This document shows positions 55,052 to 64,000 of a stretch of 64,000 nt of DNA, piece after piece. The notes under the pieces are model-generated. The model saw only the letters and a program-made list of their open reading frames with translations, did not search any database and was not told the DNA's origin. The stretch spans positions 36,620,019 through 36,684,018 of the forward strand of contig QVOM02000042.1 of NCBI GenBank assembly GCA_003586115.2, in the 5' to 3' direction. The stretch is from Salvator merianae. Taxonomy: Eukaryota; Chordata; Lepidosauria; Squamata; Teiidae. Every line of letters starts with the position of its first letter. Position 1 is the first letter of the stretch. A program made the position numbers and the translations under genes.

Positions 55052-55628
55052 GGGCCTTTTCGCACTGAGCTCTGTAGTCTGTTCCCAGTAGTTGACTTCG
55101 GACCAAAGGGGTTGGAGAATGCTGGCTGCCCTTCGCACTCCCGGCCAGAGGAACGGACCCGAAGCCGAACAGCAGAGGGAACAGTGCGAATGGCATCCGC
55201 TAGTTCGGTACCGCACTCCGTACCATCAAGCTCCGCTTCGTAACCAGAGGGCTCCTTACGGAGCCGGCTTCATAACGGCAGCTAGGCTGCCATGCCCAAA
55301 GGGCTATCCCAGGCACGAAGCAGCGGACCGAGGTACACAGCGTCGGACCAGGGTACGAAGCATCGGACCACGCATGAACAGCCGCACCAGCCACGCCCGG
55401 CCACCATTTCAAACGCGGACGGGAGTGCGAAAGCACCGTGCCCGATCTTTGCTCCATCGCGCAGGTCGGAATGAAGACAAGCTTTTACTTGTCTAGCCTT
55501 ACCCAGCATCGGGTTCGGTTCGGGTATGATGTGGTTTGGATCGGGTGAGGCACGCACCCGCGGCAGTGCGAAAGCTCCGTTCCAGCAAACGGACAGGAAC
55601 GTTCCACTCGCTAAGTGCGAAAAGGCCC
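55052..55628. mobile_element. Family G element, copy 4 (577 bp), TSD AGT
   Basis: Left GGGCCTTTTCGCACTGAG, right rc GGGCCTTTTCGCACTTAG; AGT is duplicated exactly (55049-55051, 55629-55631). Same interior order as 1135-1722. The right ~60 bases (CTCCGTTCCAGCAAA..ACGTTCCACTCGCTAAGTGC) match the truncated G end at 32968-33027 instead. CpG-rich. Overlapping open frames on both strands show no protein similarity I know. Confidence 0.92.
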
Positions 55629-55631
55629 AGT

Positions 55632-56540
55632 GTGGGGATACAGAGCAATGGGAAGCACTATCAGAGCTCTTCCCATCACTCTGCTGTTACAGTGCTCTAA
55701 TGCAAGATTACAGGGCAGGAAGTGCTCCCAGGGCACAGCGCAGTGCATTTCCTCAGCCCTGGAAGCACTCTTGTGGGGCAACAAAGTTACTCAGACATGT
55801 GACTCCTGCTCCCCCAGATCATTTCCACAGGGCCACAAAGGGTTTCTTGCCAGGGTTTCTTTGAACATTGAGGTTTCTCTTCTGATGTAAAGATCAATAT
55901 AAGATAGACCTACACTGTATGTTTAGTCTTGAAGAATTGTGTCAGTGAAGTATAGCTAACTTCCCACCACTATCACCCCAGGATTTTTTTTCTATATGAC
56001 CCTATTAAGCTCCCCCTTTGACTATCAAAACACTAATCATCGAGGTTTGTATTCCTCAGTTCCTGTGCAGTAGCACTGTCCTTTGACCAACAAGGAGACA
56101 CATGTAGTACATCTACCTCTGTAATCTCTGCCTTCATCTTACACAGTTTGCACTTGAGACAAATCAATCAAATCATCAGTTTCTGTGAGCTGTTCTTTCT
56201 GCCTCCAATTTTCTCCTTATCTAGAGTTAAGAGGATTTTTACAGAGAACAGCTAGTACATGATCAAAAACTCTTTTAACTTCACTCCTCTGATCAGTGAA
56301 CAAGTCCCTAACCCATAGACCCTGACAGCTGTTTCATCTCTCTTAGAAGTCCTACCAAGTCAGGTAATTATGTTAAAAGAAAGAGTCTGCCCCTTAATTT
56401 CTTCTATTTTTTATTTGCTAAATTTATAGCTAACCAATACCTGAAGTTCTCTGGGTGGCATATGCACATGCACACACCCACACATTACACATTACACATG
56501 GAACAAAATAAAAGTGAAAGCATGAAATGAAAACAAACAT
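55632..56540. other. No gene seen
   Basis: Unassigned; (CACA)-rich stretch near 56464-56490. Confidence 0.5.
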
Positions 56541-56705
56541 AGGTTGCATCCAGACAGGGCCTAAAACATGGGATTATCCCAGGGCTACTGCATTGAGAAT
56601 GCTTGCTAGGCAAATGCATTCGCACCACAAGATGTTCGCAGCAACCAGGAGTGGACCTCATCCATTGCCGATCGCTACCACCACTGGTGCAATAATTAGC
56701 AGTCT

Positions 56706-56748
56706 GCAACCTTACCTGAAGCTCAAAGTGAGCTTCTGGTAAGGTTGC
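56706..56748. repeat. 20-bp hairpin in family F copy 4
   Basis: Arms 56706-56725 and 56729-56748 pair at 19 of 20 positions, loop AAG. Confidence 0.94.
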
Positions 56749-57599
56749 ATTCGCACTTACCTGCAGCACGGCAGCAGCCATCTTGTGGGCAATAGGTGGG
56801 CTCATCACGCATATATGATCATGCATGCACGATGGGCAATGGGGCCTACTCCTTCGCACAGGCCCGACTGGGCCCGCGCAAGGCCCCAATCAGGCCCACA
56901 ACACCCCGATCAGGCCCCATCCAACGTTCTGTCCCTGATCACGGGCGAACTGGACTGTCACTACAGCAGCAGCCTGCAAGCACCAGGCCACTGCCATGAC
57001 AACCAGGAGGCCCACGAAGTGCACAGGCGCAGAACTGATCACGGCTGCATGCTGGGCCCCTCGCTGTAACACCATCGGGCCTACTGATCGGGCCCACGGT
57101 GCCCTAATCAGCCCCACGCGACCTGATCGGGGCAACCTGATCACCCCAATCAGGCTACGCAGGCCCGACTGGAGCACCGTAGGCATATTGGGTAGGCCTG
57201 GTGGCGCTATGGTGAGCGGCCCAGCATGCAGGCATGATCTGCTTCATGCCTGTGCACTGTGCAGACCTCCCAGTCACCATGGCAGTGGCCCAACGCTTGT
57301 AGGCTGCTGCCGTGGCGACCATCCGGCATGCCCGCAATCGGACACCAGAATGCCAGATGCGGCGCAGCACAGCCCCATCCAGCATCCCAGGCCCGATTGG
57401 GCGTTGTGGGCCAGACTGGGGCTTCACGCGTGGTGCTGCTGCTGGTCACCATGGCAGAGGCGGGACGCTTGCCGGCCGCTGACACGGTGAGGATCATGAA
57501 TGGCTACCATCGTTCGCACGCGTGAACACCAGTAGCCGGCTTCAGGTTAGTTTATAGGCCCCATGATGCAGACGGTGTCTGAACAATGGTGTCTATACC

Positions 57600-57633
57600 A
57601 CCTTAGAATGGGCTAATTAGCCCATTCTAAGGT
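57600..57633. repeat. Perfect 34-bp palindrome
   Basis: Arm ACCTTAGAATGGGCTAA (57600-57616) is followed without spacer by its exact reverse complement (57617-57633), 19 bases from the F element end. Confidence 0.97.
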
Positions 57634-57652
57634 AGAAAGTGAAAACAGGCCC

Positions 57653-58555
57653 TATGTGACCAGAATTGGCGTACACACAGCAGGTGGCTGTTTTGAGAAC
57701 TACATTTGTAGCACTCTTTATAGAGTGCTGCTTTCAGCTCTTACAAAGTTCATAGTTTGTTATGCTTCATAGTTACGCTTTCTCAATGTGCCACTTGCAT
57801 GCTATAGAATGTTTTTAATTAAACTTGCTCATAGTTGTTTGGGATGAGTCATATCTTCAGTAGTAACAACTTCACTAGCTTTTTTCCTTTGTCCTTCTCC
57901 TGACACATATAACTGCTTTTTTTTTTTTCACTTGAAGGTGTGTCGTGATTTTATAGTAAATGCTTTCCAGCAGTTTGATGAATTTCTCTTTATTCTTGTT
58001 CCTATCGATAATAGTAATTTTGGCTTCATAAGAACAGAAGTGCCAAAGTACTTTTCCTGGGCAATTGGGGAGCAAGACATCTACATAGTAAGATGCTCAG
58101 GAGGCCGTGTGTCTACCACCAAAGCTGCTGCAACCACCACTAGTCACCCTTACAGTAAATTTGTTTGAAGTACTCTTAGAGCAGCTGCAGCAGCAAAACT
58201 GTGTTCACGCTCCCTTGTGTCGATGTGGGTGGATAAAAAGCAACTCCAGAGGGACAATTTCCACACAGGCTGCTTCTCTGAGTACCAAAAATGGCTGCCT
58301 TCTGGTGACATTTCTGGTGCTACGAGAAGTGGCTGATGCAGAAATCTCACTGCTGCTCAAAGAGTTCTCCAGTAGTAGTGTCGCTCTCAAGAACGGGAGT
58401 TTTGGGGAGGGGAGGTGTACGTGCCTACCATGACTCCTGTCCCTGCACCAGCTCCCACACATCTCACACCTTCCACACCAGAAGCCAGCCCATTTGAGGT
58501 CCATGTGGATGCAGCCTAAGTCTGAATGCAGCCTTAACTTTTATTATGTCATGAA
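57653..58555. other. No gene confirmed
   Basis: A pyrimidine tract (57918-57930) followed by CACTTGAAG and an open frame to about 58168 resembles a splice acceptor plus exon, but I recognise no protein. 58180-58520 may hold a decayed MITE ending in GTGGATGCAGCC/GAATGCAGCC. Confidence 0.4.
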
Positions 58556-58600
58556 TGGATGGGTGAATAGATGATGGATGATAGATAGATAGATAATTAT
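58556..58600 (+). repeat. Microsatellite (GATG/GATA)n
   Basis: Imperfect GATG then four GATA units (ATAGATAGATAGATAA). Confidence 0.93.
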
Positions 58601-58899
58601 TGACTACATAGGAAGTAGAAAGCAAGCAAATAGTTCCATGTTTGTGCTCATAATACAGATTCTGGTTTTATGTTAAAAATACACAATAATTATTTGAGGG
58701 ACAATACAAAACACAGGTATTTGAAAAGTCATCTAAAAAAGGAACAATTTTAAGCCACTGATTCTATAAGAAAACAGAGGTAATGGCTTGGGAAATGGAT
58801 CTGGAACTCAAAATCGATGAGTCTAATTGCCAAGCCCTATGATCTCGAGAACCTTTTTCTAAAGTCCCACAGGTACGAGAAAGCAACTTAAAATTGAAG
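58601..58899. other. No feature recognised
   Basis: AT-rich spacer. Confidence 0.5.
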
Positions 58900-59256
58900 C
58901 ACAGGTAGTATCAGATCCCTTGTCAACTGGCTTATATGATGCATACTGTCCCACCTTTGCGCCAGCATTGTCAGAAGGCCAAGAGCTTTCATCTTCACAC
59001 ATGGTGGGAATGTGCTTTTGTATACTCATTTTGGGAAGTGATATTTCTTGAAATTAAAAAATATATGTGTTTAGATGTTGACCTTTCTCCAGAACTGTGT
59101 CTTCTTCAATATTGGCCACATAGTACCCAACCAATCAATAATGTCAAGACCCTGTTGGACTTTTTTCTAACAGCAGTACGACGGGTCATTGCGCAAGGCA
59201 GGAAGGACCACAAGCGCTTCACAATTCAACATTGGTATTCCCAAATTTGACACTTA
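58900..59256 (+). pseudogene. L1-like ORF2 C-terminal remnant, part before insertion
   Basis: A 104-codon frame (58936-59250) reads CxKAKSFHLHTWWECAFVYS FWE..EIKK...SPELCLLQYW, the conserved LHxWWxCPxVxxFW region near the end of L1-clade ORF2. An RRVIAQGRKD-like stretch follows. The start of ORF2 is missing and the frame is interrupted by a family H element. Non-functional. Confidence 0.9.
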
Positions 59257-59471
59257 GGCTGTGATCAGACATAACAAAGAAAAGCATCTCTGAGGTGGCT
59301 CAGAGACGGCTTCGAGATGGGATTGTTCACACACCAGTCTTCCCCTCCCCTTTCTCATGAACATTCTATGCTAGAAAAGGTGGATTAGAGAAGACTTGGG
59401 AACACAAGTGCCACACATTGCCCCCTTGAGGCGCCTCCAAGTCACCCCTTTTGTTATGTCTGAACACAGCC
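59257..59471. mobile_element. Family H MITE, copy 3 (215 bp), inside L1 remnant
   Basis: GGCTGTGATCAGACATAACA at the left, rc GGCTGTGTTCAGACATAACA at the right (one substitution). Flanks TTA and TAA share TA. Confidence 0.93.
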
Positions 59472-59745
59472 TAATTCCCACTTGAACTGGGAGCATGTCA
59501 ACTGAAGCAGATGCAAGGCTCTTCAGTAATGATGGACTTTTACTCAATATGGCTGCCATTTCTGTCAACTGCTCCAAAAAAGTTGGACTCTTTCATACCA
59601 GATTTTCTGTTGCTTATGAGCTCATTTATTCCCACCTGTTCTGTTTAAGTGGTTTTTTTAAAAAAAAAAGTTATACTCACTTGTAACTTTTTATAATGTT
59701 CATTGTTAATAGTTTACAATAAAATAAAAAAAGAATAAGAAATAG
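59472..59745 (+). mobile_element. L1-like 3' end after insertion
   Basis: Continues the split L1: late coding and 3'UTR sequence, a homopolymer-rich zone at 59650-59670 and an A-rich end (CAATAAAATAAAAAAAGAAT) at about 59715-59745. Confidence 0.7.
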
Positions 59746-60309
59746 CTTGAACATTGTGTTTTGAATTATGTCAAATATTTGGATGTAGAGGATTTTTGTA
59801 TAGTTGTTTTTTTTTAAAGAAGAAACAGCTTTAGCATTGGAGAGATAAAAATATCAAGCTTGTTTTTTTAAAAAAAAAATGCCACAAAAACCATGAAAAA
59901 TGGGAGAAATCAAGTAGAAGACTGCCATCAAGTGTTTAGTAGTTGTCATTGCTGAAAGAGTATTTTCTGAGCTTAACACACACAAGCAAAAATACAGCTG
60001 TGATTTAAATACGAACTACAGGCATTTTCCGCACCAATCACTGTTGTGCACTCTGATTTTTAAGAACGTTTTTAATTTGAAGCTAAATTTTAATGACCTC
60101 ATTTTGCCTTGCCTTTGCAATGTTCCCAGTTTAGTTGGGTATTTCTGTTGAGTGTATTTGTCCCTATCTATATTAATGGCTATAGAAATTAAATTTCAGT
60201 GATGCAATAAGGTAACAAAAAGTATCATCCCATTCTATGCCATTCTTCCGGACATTATGATTTTATTGAGGGCCTTCTTGAGTGATCAACATCCAGGGGA
60301 CAATATTGA
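59746..60309. other. No gene seen
   Basis: AT-rich with T and A homopolymers (59806-59817, 59863-59879). Confidence 0.5.
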
Positions 60310-60450
60310 AGCTGCATGTCCACTGCTGGTGAGGCAGCTCAGATGGGAGAAGAGCTGTGGAAAGAAGACACCCTCCTCGACTCCATTTTGGAGTGAGGAG
60401 ACATTGGGGAATGGCCCCTCTTCTGTGCAGGGCAAGAAAAACCACCCTGC
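60310..60450. repeat. Dispersed repeat related to 20050-20120
   Basis: 'attttggagtgaggagacat' and 'tctgtgcagggcaagaaaaacca' correspond to the 20 kb copy. Confidence 0.5.
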
Positions 60451-60476
60451 ATAGTAGGCTTAAGAAAGTAAACATA

Positions 60477-60545
60477 GGCTCTTTCTGCACTGGGCCTTAT
60501 TCCAAATTATATTTCAGATTAGGGACCTGCCATACACATGGAGCA
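60477..60545 (+). mobile_element. Family K MITE, left end only
   Basis: GGCTCTTTCTGCACTGGGCC then TTATTCCAAATTATATTTCA, as in other K copies; cut where L1-like sequence begins. Confidence 0.78.
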
Positions 60546-60850
60546 ATGGAAAGAGTATATTTGGGAAATATTTATATTTGATACAATTAGATATAAAAGA
60601 ATAAGAAGGGAAGGGAATCAGGTGAAGAAGAAAATAGGACAAACATGGAAGATATGGTTATGATACGCTATTGAGATGAAGGAGGGTAAAGTTAGAATGG
60701 AGAGAATAAGAGATTTCTCAAAAGAAATAGAAGAAATAATTGAGAATGTGGACCTGAAAGAGACGTGGGCAGGGCAGAAAAAACATAAAATATTTGAATA
60801 TGTAATAATGTTGTAATAGAAATGATTATATCTGTATTCATCTTTCGATT
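60546..60850 (+). pseudogene. L1-like ORF2 3' coding remnant
   Basis: Purine-rich degenerate coding: 'MEGKVRMERIRDFSKEIEEI' style reading, then LKETWAGQKKHKIFEYVIM, comparable in style to the end of L1 ORF2. Stops and frame breaks. Confidence 0.5.
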
Positions 60851-60878
60851 AACAATAATGAAATGATAATAGTCGTCA

Positions 60879-60902
60879 TAGTAGTAGTAGTAATAATAAT
60901 AC
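60879..60902 (+). repeat. Short (GTA/ATA)n run
   Basis: TAGTAGTAGTAGTAATAATAA. Confidence 0.9.
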
Positions 60903-61139
60903 TATTCTGAGCTTTGTTCAGAGATTTTTCTGATATCTAAATAACTCCATAATGAACTTTACAAATTTATCAAATTTAGGAATATAACTTGAATATTGTA
61001 AAATTGTTTTGGAGAAATATTCAGAATAAAATTAATAATATTTTAAATATAAATTTGAATTTATCACCTCAACTAGTTTTGTTTTTTGTTTTTTTGAAAC
61101 AATGTCAGGGAGAATAAGAGCTAAAAACAGTATTTATTT
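60903..61139. other. No feature recognised
   Basis: AT-rich, possibly further L1 3'UTR debris. Confidence 0.45.
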
Positions 61140-61600
61140 GTTCAAATGACGTATGCAGTACAATCAACAATTGTACTGGGATGGAGGGAAAGTACTAAAT
61201 GGACATTAGATAATTGCTATAAGTATTTAATGGAACAATATAGATTCGATAAAATGCAGGAAATAAGATTTAAAAGTCAAGGTATAAAATTGCTTCCTAA
61301 GACAGAGGAAAAATGAAAAGATTTATTGTATTCTTCAACGAGACTCCAAGCACCAGAAGAACTGAGAAAAGAAATAGCAAAACTAACTCTTTGGTCCTGC
61401 TAAAATGAAAGAGAAAGAAGATGGAAGAAATAGTCTAGATGTTGTCAACCATTGTGCATACGGGGTAGATGGGTAGTGTGGTGTATTTTGTTCTTTTTTC
61501 TTCTCACTTGATTTTGCAGGGGAGCACTGTTTTTTGTTATGGTTTGTTATTTCTGTTTATGTAAAATATATATATATAAATAATTTAAAAAAAGGAATAT
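61140..61600 (+). pseudogene. L1-like ORF2 C-terminus and 3'UTR
   Basis: Reading NCYKYLMEQYRFDKMQEIRF then KSQGIKLLPKTEEK and a stop, followed by a 3'UTR with GGGTAGATGGGTAGTGTGG, T-rich DNA and an (AT)n/AAATAATTTAAAAAAA end at about 61565-61595. Consistent with an L1-clade 3' end. Confidence 0.6.
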
Positions 61601-62027
61601 AACTTGCAAAAATTATAAATCCAAATACTCTCCACCAGGTGTTGCTAAGACAGCTATATTTTTACTTGAGTTAGGAGGTGGTTGTAGGACTAGTACAAGG
61701 ACTATGCAGCCTCCATCAACGACCAATGCGGACAAAAAGAACCAAACCTCAGTATGTGCATGTCAATTATGGCCTATTGCTGCTGTTTTCATTTTATTTC
61801 ATTCGCCAAAAACAAATATCTTCCCCAAGTAAAAAAACGTAAAGATCATGTATTCTTTACTGATAGCACAAAAGGTCTTCTTCATATCCAGCCATGGCTC
61901 CACAGTGCCCACTCATTTATCTGGGCCTCTCTTCTCTTCCCTGCACCAGAGCAACAGGTCAAATGAGACTCAGCCTTTCCTCAGCTGTGTAAGAAGAAAG
62001 TAAGCAATGGAGAAATCTCTGCTACCA
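61601..62027. other. No gene seen
   Basis: Unassigned. Confidence 0.5.
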
Positions 62028-62461
62028 GGGCCCATTCGCACTTGAATGCTAGTGAATGTCCGGATGCTCACTAGCACAGCACATGCACACTTTGCAGAGG
62101 CCCAGGCATTCAGGAGCATCTGCAGACATTCTCAAAGGCTGCTAGCTGTGGACAACTAAATCGCTGTCCACAGCTGTATGGGAGCAATTGGACTGCTCCT
62201 GGTACACAAGGTTCCCATCTACTTCTGGATGTGAATGCTACAGGGCATGTTGCGGCTGCAGCTGCACAGTCACGTGATGTCTCCCTGGTTGCCATGGCAG
62301 CAACCAGATGTTTCCACAGCAGCTGTCATGGCAGGCAGGCCATCATTTGCACTGCGAGTGCAGGAAGCCAACCCCGAGATTTGCTCTACCAAACTGTTTT
62401 AGCTGAACTGGGTTGAGATTGATTTGGTCTGGATCCAAACATTGCCTGGCTGATTTGGCCC
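62028..62461 (+). mobile_element. Family F element, copy 5 (right end lost)
   Basis: GGGCCCATTCGCACTTGAATG start, then TGCTAGTGAATG and TTTGCAGAGGCCCAGGC. Perfect 11-bp hairpin AGCTGTGGACA/TGTCCACAGCT (62144-62175) and a decayed GGGAGCAAT/ACTGCTCCTGG hairpin next to it, as in copy 2. It runs up to the hAT-B piece at 62462. Confidence 0.78.
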
Positions 62462-62530
62462 CAGCGGCAGCCAGCGGCTTTAAGGGCGGGTGTTCATGCC
62501 CCGCGCAAAGCATTCCATGCTTTGTGACTT
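62462..62530 (+). mobile_element. hAT-B element, copy 5 (left half)
   Basis: CAGCGGCAGCCAGCGGCTTT then AAGGGCGGGTGTTCATGCCC, matching the left arm of other copies. A small CAAAGCATTCCATGCTTTG hairpin marks an internal-deletion junction; the right arm is then lost. Confidence 0.8.
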
Positions 62531-62959
62531 TTTATGGCTTTGAGAAGCAGCAAGAAACAGCATCACACAATGTTACCAAGATTTTATAACAGTTGACTGT
62601 CTATTCTACCATGTCCTTCTCCTGATTGCTGTTGACTGCTGTATTTCTAGAAACGATCAGTGTGCTGTGTTCTGTTTGGATGCCTTTTGCTTTTTGGTTG
62701 CATCCAAAATACGTAATCACAACATAGACAAAGGCTGAAACTTGGACATGGCTCTAGAATCTTTTGCAGTCAGGAATATTTTTGGATGTAATATGACCAA
62801 AATAGTCAGCAACGATGACCTTTATAAGGCACCAGGAAATGACTGCTTGAACACAAATGCACCACAGCAGGAAAGGTTTATCGTAAGAGTTGTGAATGGT
62901 AAGGTATTCATGAAATCAGCAGAACTTTCTTCACATTGCTTTCTTTTGCCTTATAGTCA
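62531..62959. other. No gene seen
   Basis: A 109-codon frame (62742-63071) shows no recognisable domain and its end overlaps a LINE tail. Confidence 0.5.
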
Positions 62960-63045
62960 TTTATTCGTTTTAAGTGCGGTGCCTAGAGGTCTTTGGAGAA
63001 AGATGGGAAATGAGTGCAAATACATACATACCTTCAATGATTCGC
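62960..63045 (+). mobile_element. LINE 3' tail
   Basis: GTGCGGTGCCTAGAGGTCTTTGGAGAAAG..AAATGAGTGCAAATACATACATA, an L2/CR1-style terminus. Confidence 0.5.
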
Positions 63046-63112
63046 ATGCGTGCACACAGGACTCTCAGTGATGGCAGCTCTCTTGTGACTAGGCCAAGTG
63101 TTTGGTTTATGT

Positions 63113-63270
63113 CAGCAGCAGCCCGTGCCTTTAAGGGCGGGTGTTTGCGTGAGTGCCATGGCTGTTCGTGCCTTAGGCGATCTGCTGTGTCACTACGGAG
63201 GCACGGAGGCCCCACGAACGGCCATGGCACTCACGCGAACACCCGCCCTTAAAGGCACGGGCCGCCGCTG
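63113..63270. mobile_element. hAT-B foldback element, copy 6 (158 bp)
   Basis: CAGCAGCAGCCCGTGCCTTT at the left, rc CAGCGGCGGCCCGTGCCTTT at the right. Flanks GTTTATGT and GATTGTGT agree at six of eight. The arms are almost identical to the 51764 copy; the centre is shortened on one side. Confidence 0.92.
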
Positions 63271-64000
63271 GATTGTGTATTGTACTGTGTGTACACCCTG
63301 CTCACTGCTGCCAAAATACTTCTTTCATGCCTTAGTTGTTGCATGAATGTATGGGGGGGGGGAGATATGGAGAGGATCATGGGCTTTCTCACCTATGTCC
63401 CAGCTTGCCCTTTTGCTGGCAGGATATAAGAATGGGCCAAAGAACAAGGAAGTTTCATAACAACCAGGTAAGGTGGCCCAAGATTCATTCATTCCTGCTG
63501 TACCTATTATTTGTATAAGCTAAGCCTAGTTTTGAAATCAGCCTCTCTAAGTCCTTCCCCTCCCACTGTCACTTTTTCCTTCTCTGCCCTCCATCTGACC
63601 CTGCAAAACTTCTCCTTGTGCTTGTCCACCATTGTCACCTTCTGCTTCCCTGTCTGCCCCTTTCTAAATCTTAAAAAATTTCCCCTTCCTGGCAGCTCCC
63701 CCACTTTTTTTAGAAATTGGGTTCTGTGTACTTTCAGATATGACAATCGTGCTCACAATATGCCTTCGCAACATGCTTCCCTTCCTTCCCTTCCTGGAAC
63801 CTTGACCAGCATCACACAGAAGTGCCACCATGACAGTAAGGAGTATGAAAGGGCAAGGAATCCTCCCCACCTCTGCTTCAACTTTCTTCTCCCACCAGGC
63901 TGTCTTTGACCTCCACTGGTGACATGGAAGTGGAAGTCCTTTCTGGTGGTCCCTCAAGTTTTGATGGTTTCACATTAAAGTAACATAATAGTCATTCCCA
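63271..64000. other. No gene seen
   Basis: Pyrimidine-rich region 63540-63720 gives a long but low-complexity frame; no domain recognised. G-run at 63353-63361. Confidence 0.5.

Larger units (their letters stand above)
56557..57652 (+). mobile_element. Family F element, copy 4, enlarged (~1.1 kb)
   Basis: Right end rc GGGCCTGTTTTCACTTTCTA. It carries the F hairpin (56706-56748), then TTGCATTCGCACTTACCTGC and ACGGCAGCAGCCAT. Between 56820 and 57480 is a degenerate array of CCCGATCxGGCCC-type motifs, much longer than in other copies, and a 34-bp palindrome at 57600. The left limit is uncertain and flanks do not match. Frames of up to 164 codons here reflect high GC. Confidence 0.72.

Noticed and set aside
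55092..55557. 134- and 91-codon frames that could suggest a transposase in the G element
   Set aside because: Arginine/proline-rich on one strand and mirrored on the other, as expected from CpG-rich DNA. No DDE or BED-type motif visible; the related 1135 copy does not keep the frame.
56996..57490. 164-codon frame in the enlarged F element
   Set aside because: Made of recurring CCGATC/GGCCC modules; no conserved protein and no counterpart in shorter F copies.
57918..58168. Pyrimidine tract plus AG followed by a 78-codon frame, resembling a splice acceptor and exon
   Set aside because: I recognise no protein family, no convincing donor with a continuing conserved frame is visible, and T-runs are common in this AT-rich DNA. 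A protein search could change this.

Overview
This window looks like non-coding vertebrate nuclear DNA from a squamate reptile (lizard or snake). The grounds are a degenerate BovB/RTE LINE with its C-terminal signature KTLMLGKIEG, several rotted L1 ORF2 pieces, LINE 3' tails of the reptilian L2/CR1 style (a 'GCCGCC...' box followed by AATAAA/AATAAT repeats), and very many short inverted-repeat DNA elements. The species cannot be named from this sequence. I found no convincing host protein-coding exon, tRNA, rRNA or CRISPR, and nothing prokaryotic. The longest open frames (12.67-13.7 kb) come from a GC-rich minisatellite that is open in several frames at once.

By my hand tally at least a third of the window is recognisable mobile DNA. 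I use working names for families defined here by shared ends. hAT-A: TIR CAGTGGCGTAGC, 8-bp TSD, very GC-rich (167, 11108, 12746). hAT-B: almost fully palindromic, TIR CAGCGGCGGC, 8-bp TSD (17550, 31562, 41186, 51764, 62462, 63113). A Tc1/mariner (Tigger-like) MITE with TA TSD lies at 12713-14118 and carries a hAT-A copy inside it. A large group has TIRs starting with GG and 3-bp TSDs: family A (4909, 45996, 52441), F (7161, 29678, 44303, 56557, 62028), G (1135, 16314, 32881, 39958, 55052), H (18160, 21219, 59257), I (27491, 43100, 48352), J (14599, 30918, 38370, 50511), K (8778, 21456, 43646, 60477) and a single CpG-rich element (39491).

Layout. 0-7 kb: hAT-A in an old retroposon tail, a G element, an L1 3' piece and a long family A element. 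7-11 kb: F and K elements and an L1 reverse-transcriptase relic. 11-14 kb: hAT-A with an assembly N inside its tandem array, then the nested mariner/hAT-A composite. 14-31 kb: scattered J, G, H, K, E-type and F elements, a BovB relic, an LTR-like segment, and long stretches with nothing recognised. 31-45 kb: hAT-B, LINE tails, a ~110-bp minisatellite, an L1 C-terminus, and J, G, K and F elements. 45-64 kb: two more family A copies, hAT-B, G, a large F element with a perfect 34-bp palindrome, and L1 3' ends, one split by an H element.

How the parts relate: the elements are layered in time. LINE tails and L1 pieces are oldest and were hit by the inverted-repeat elements; several insertions still show exact target duplications, so their order can be read. 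None of the DNA elements carries a readable transposase, so all would have depended on enzymes encoded elsewhere. A feature recurring across several families is an internal hairpin whose two arms stay complementary while their sequence changes between copies. That, and the 3-bp target duplications of varied sequence, are the most interesting signals here. I do not see evidence for a new multi-gene biological system.
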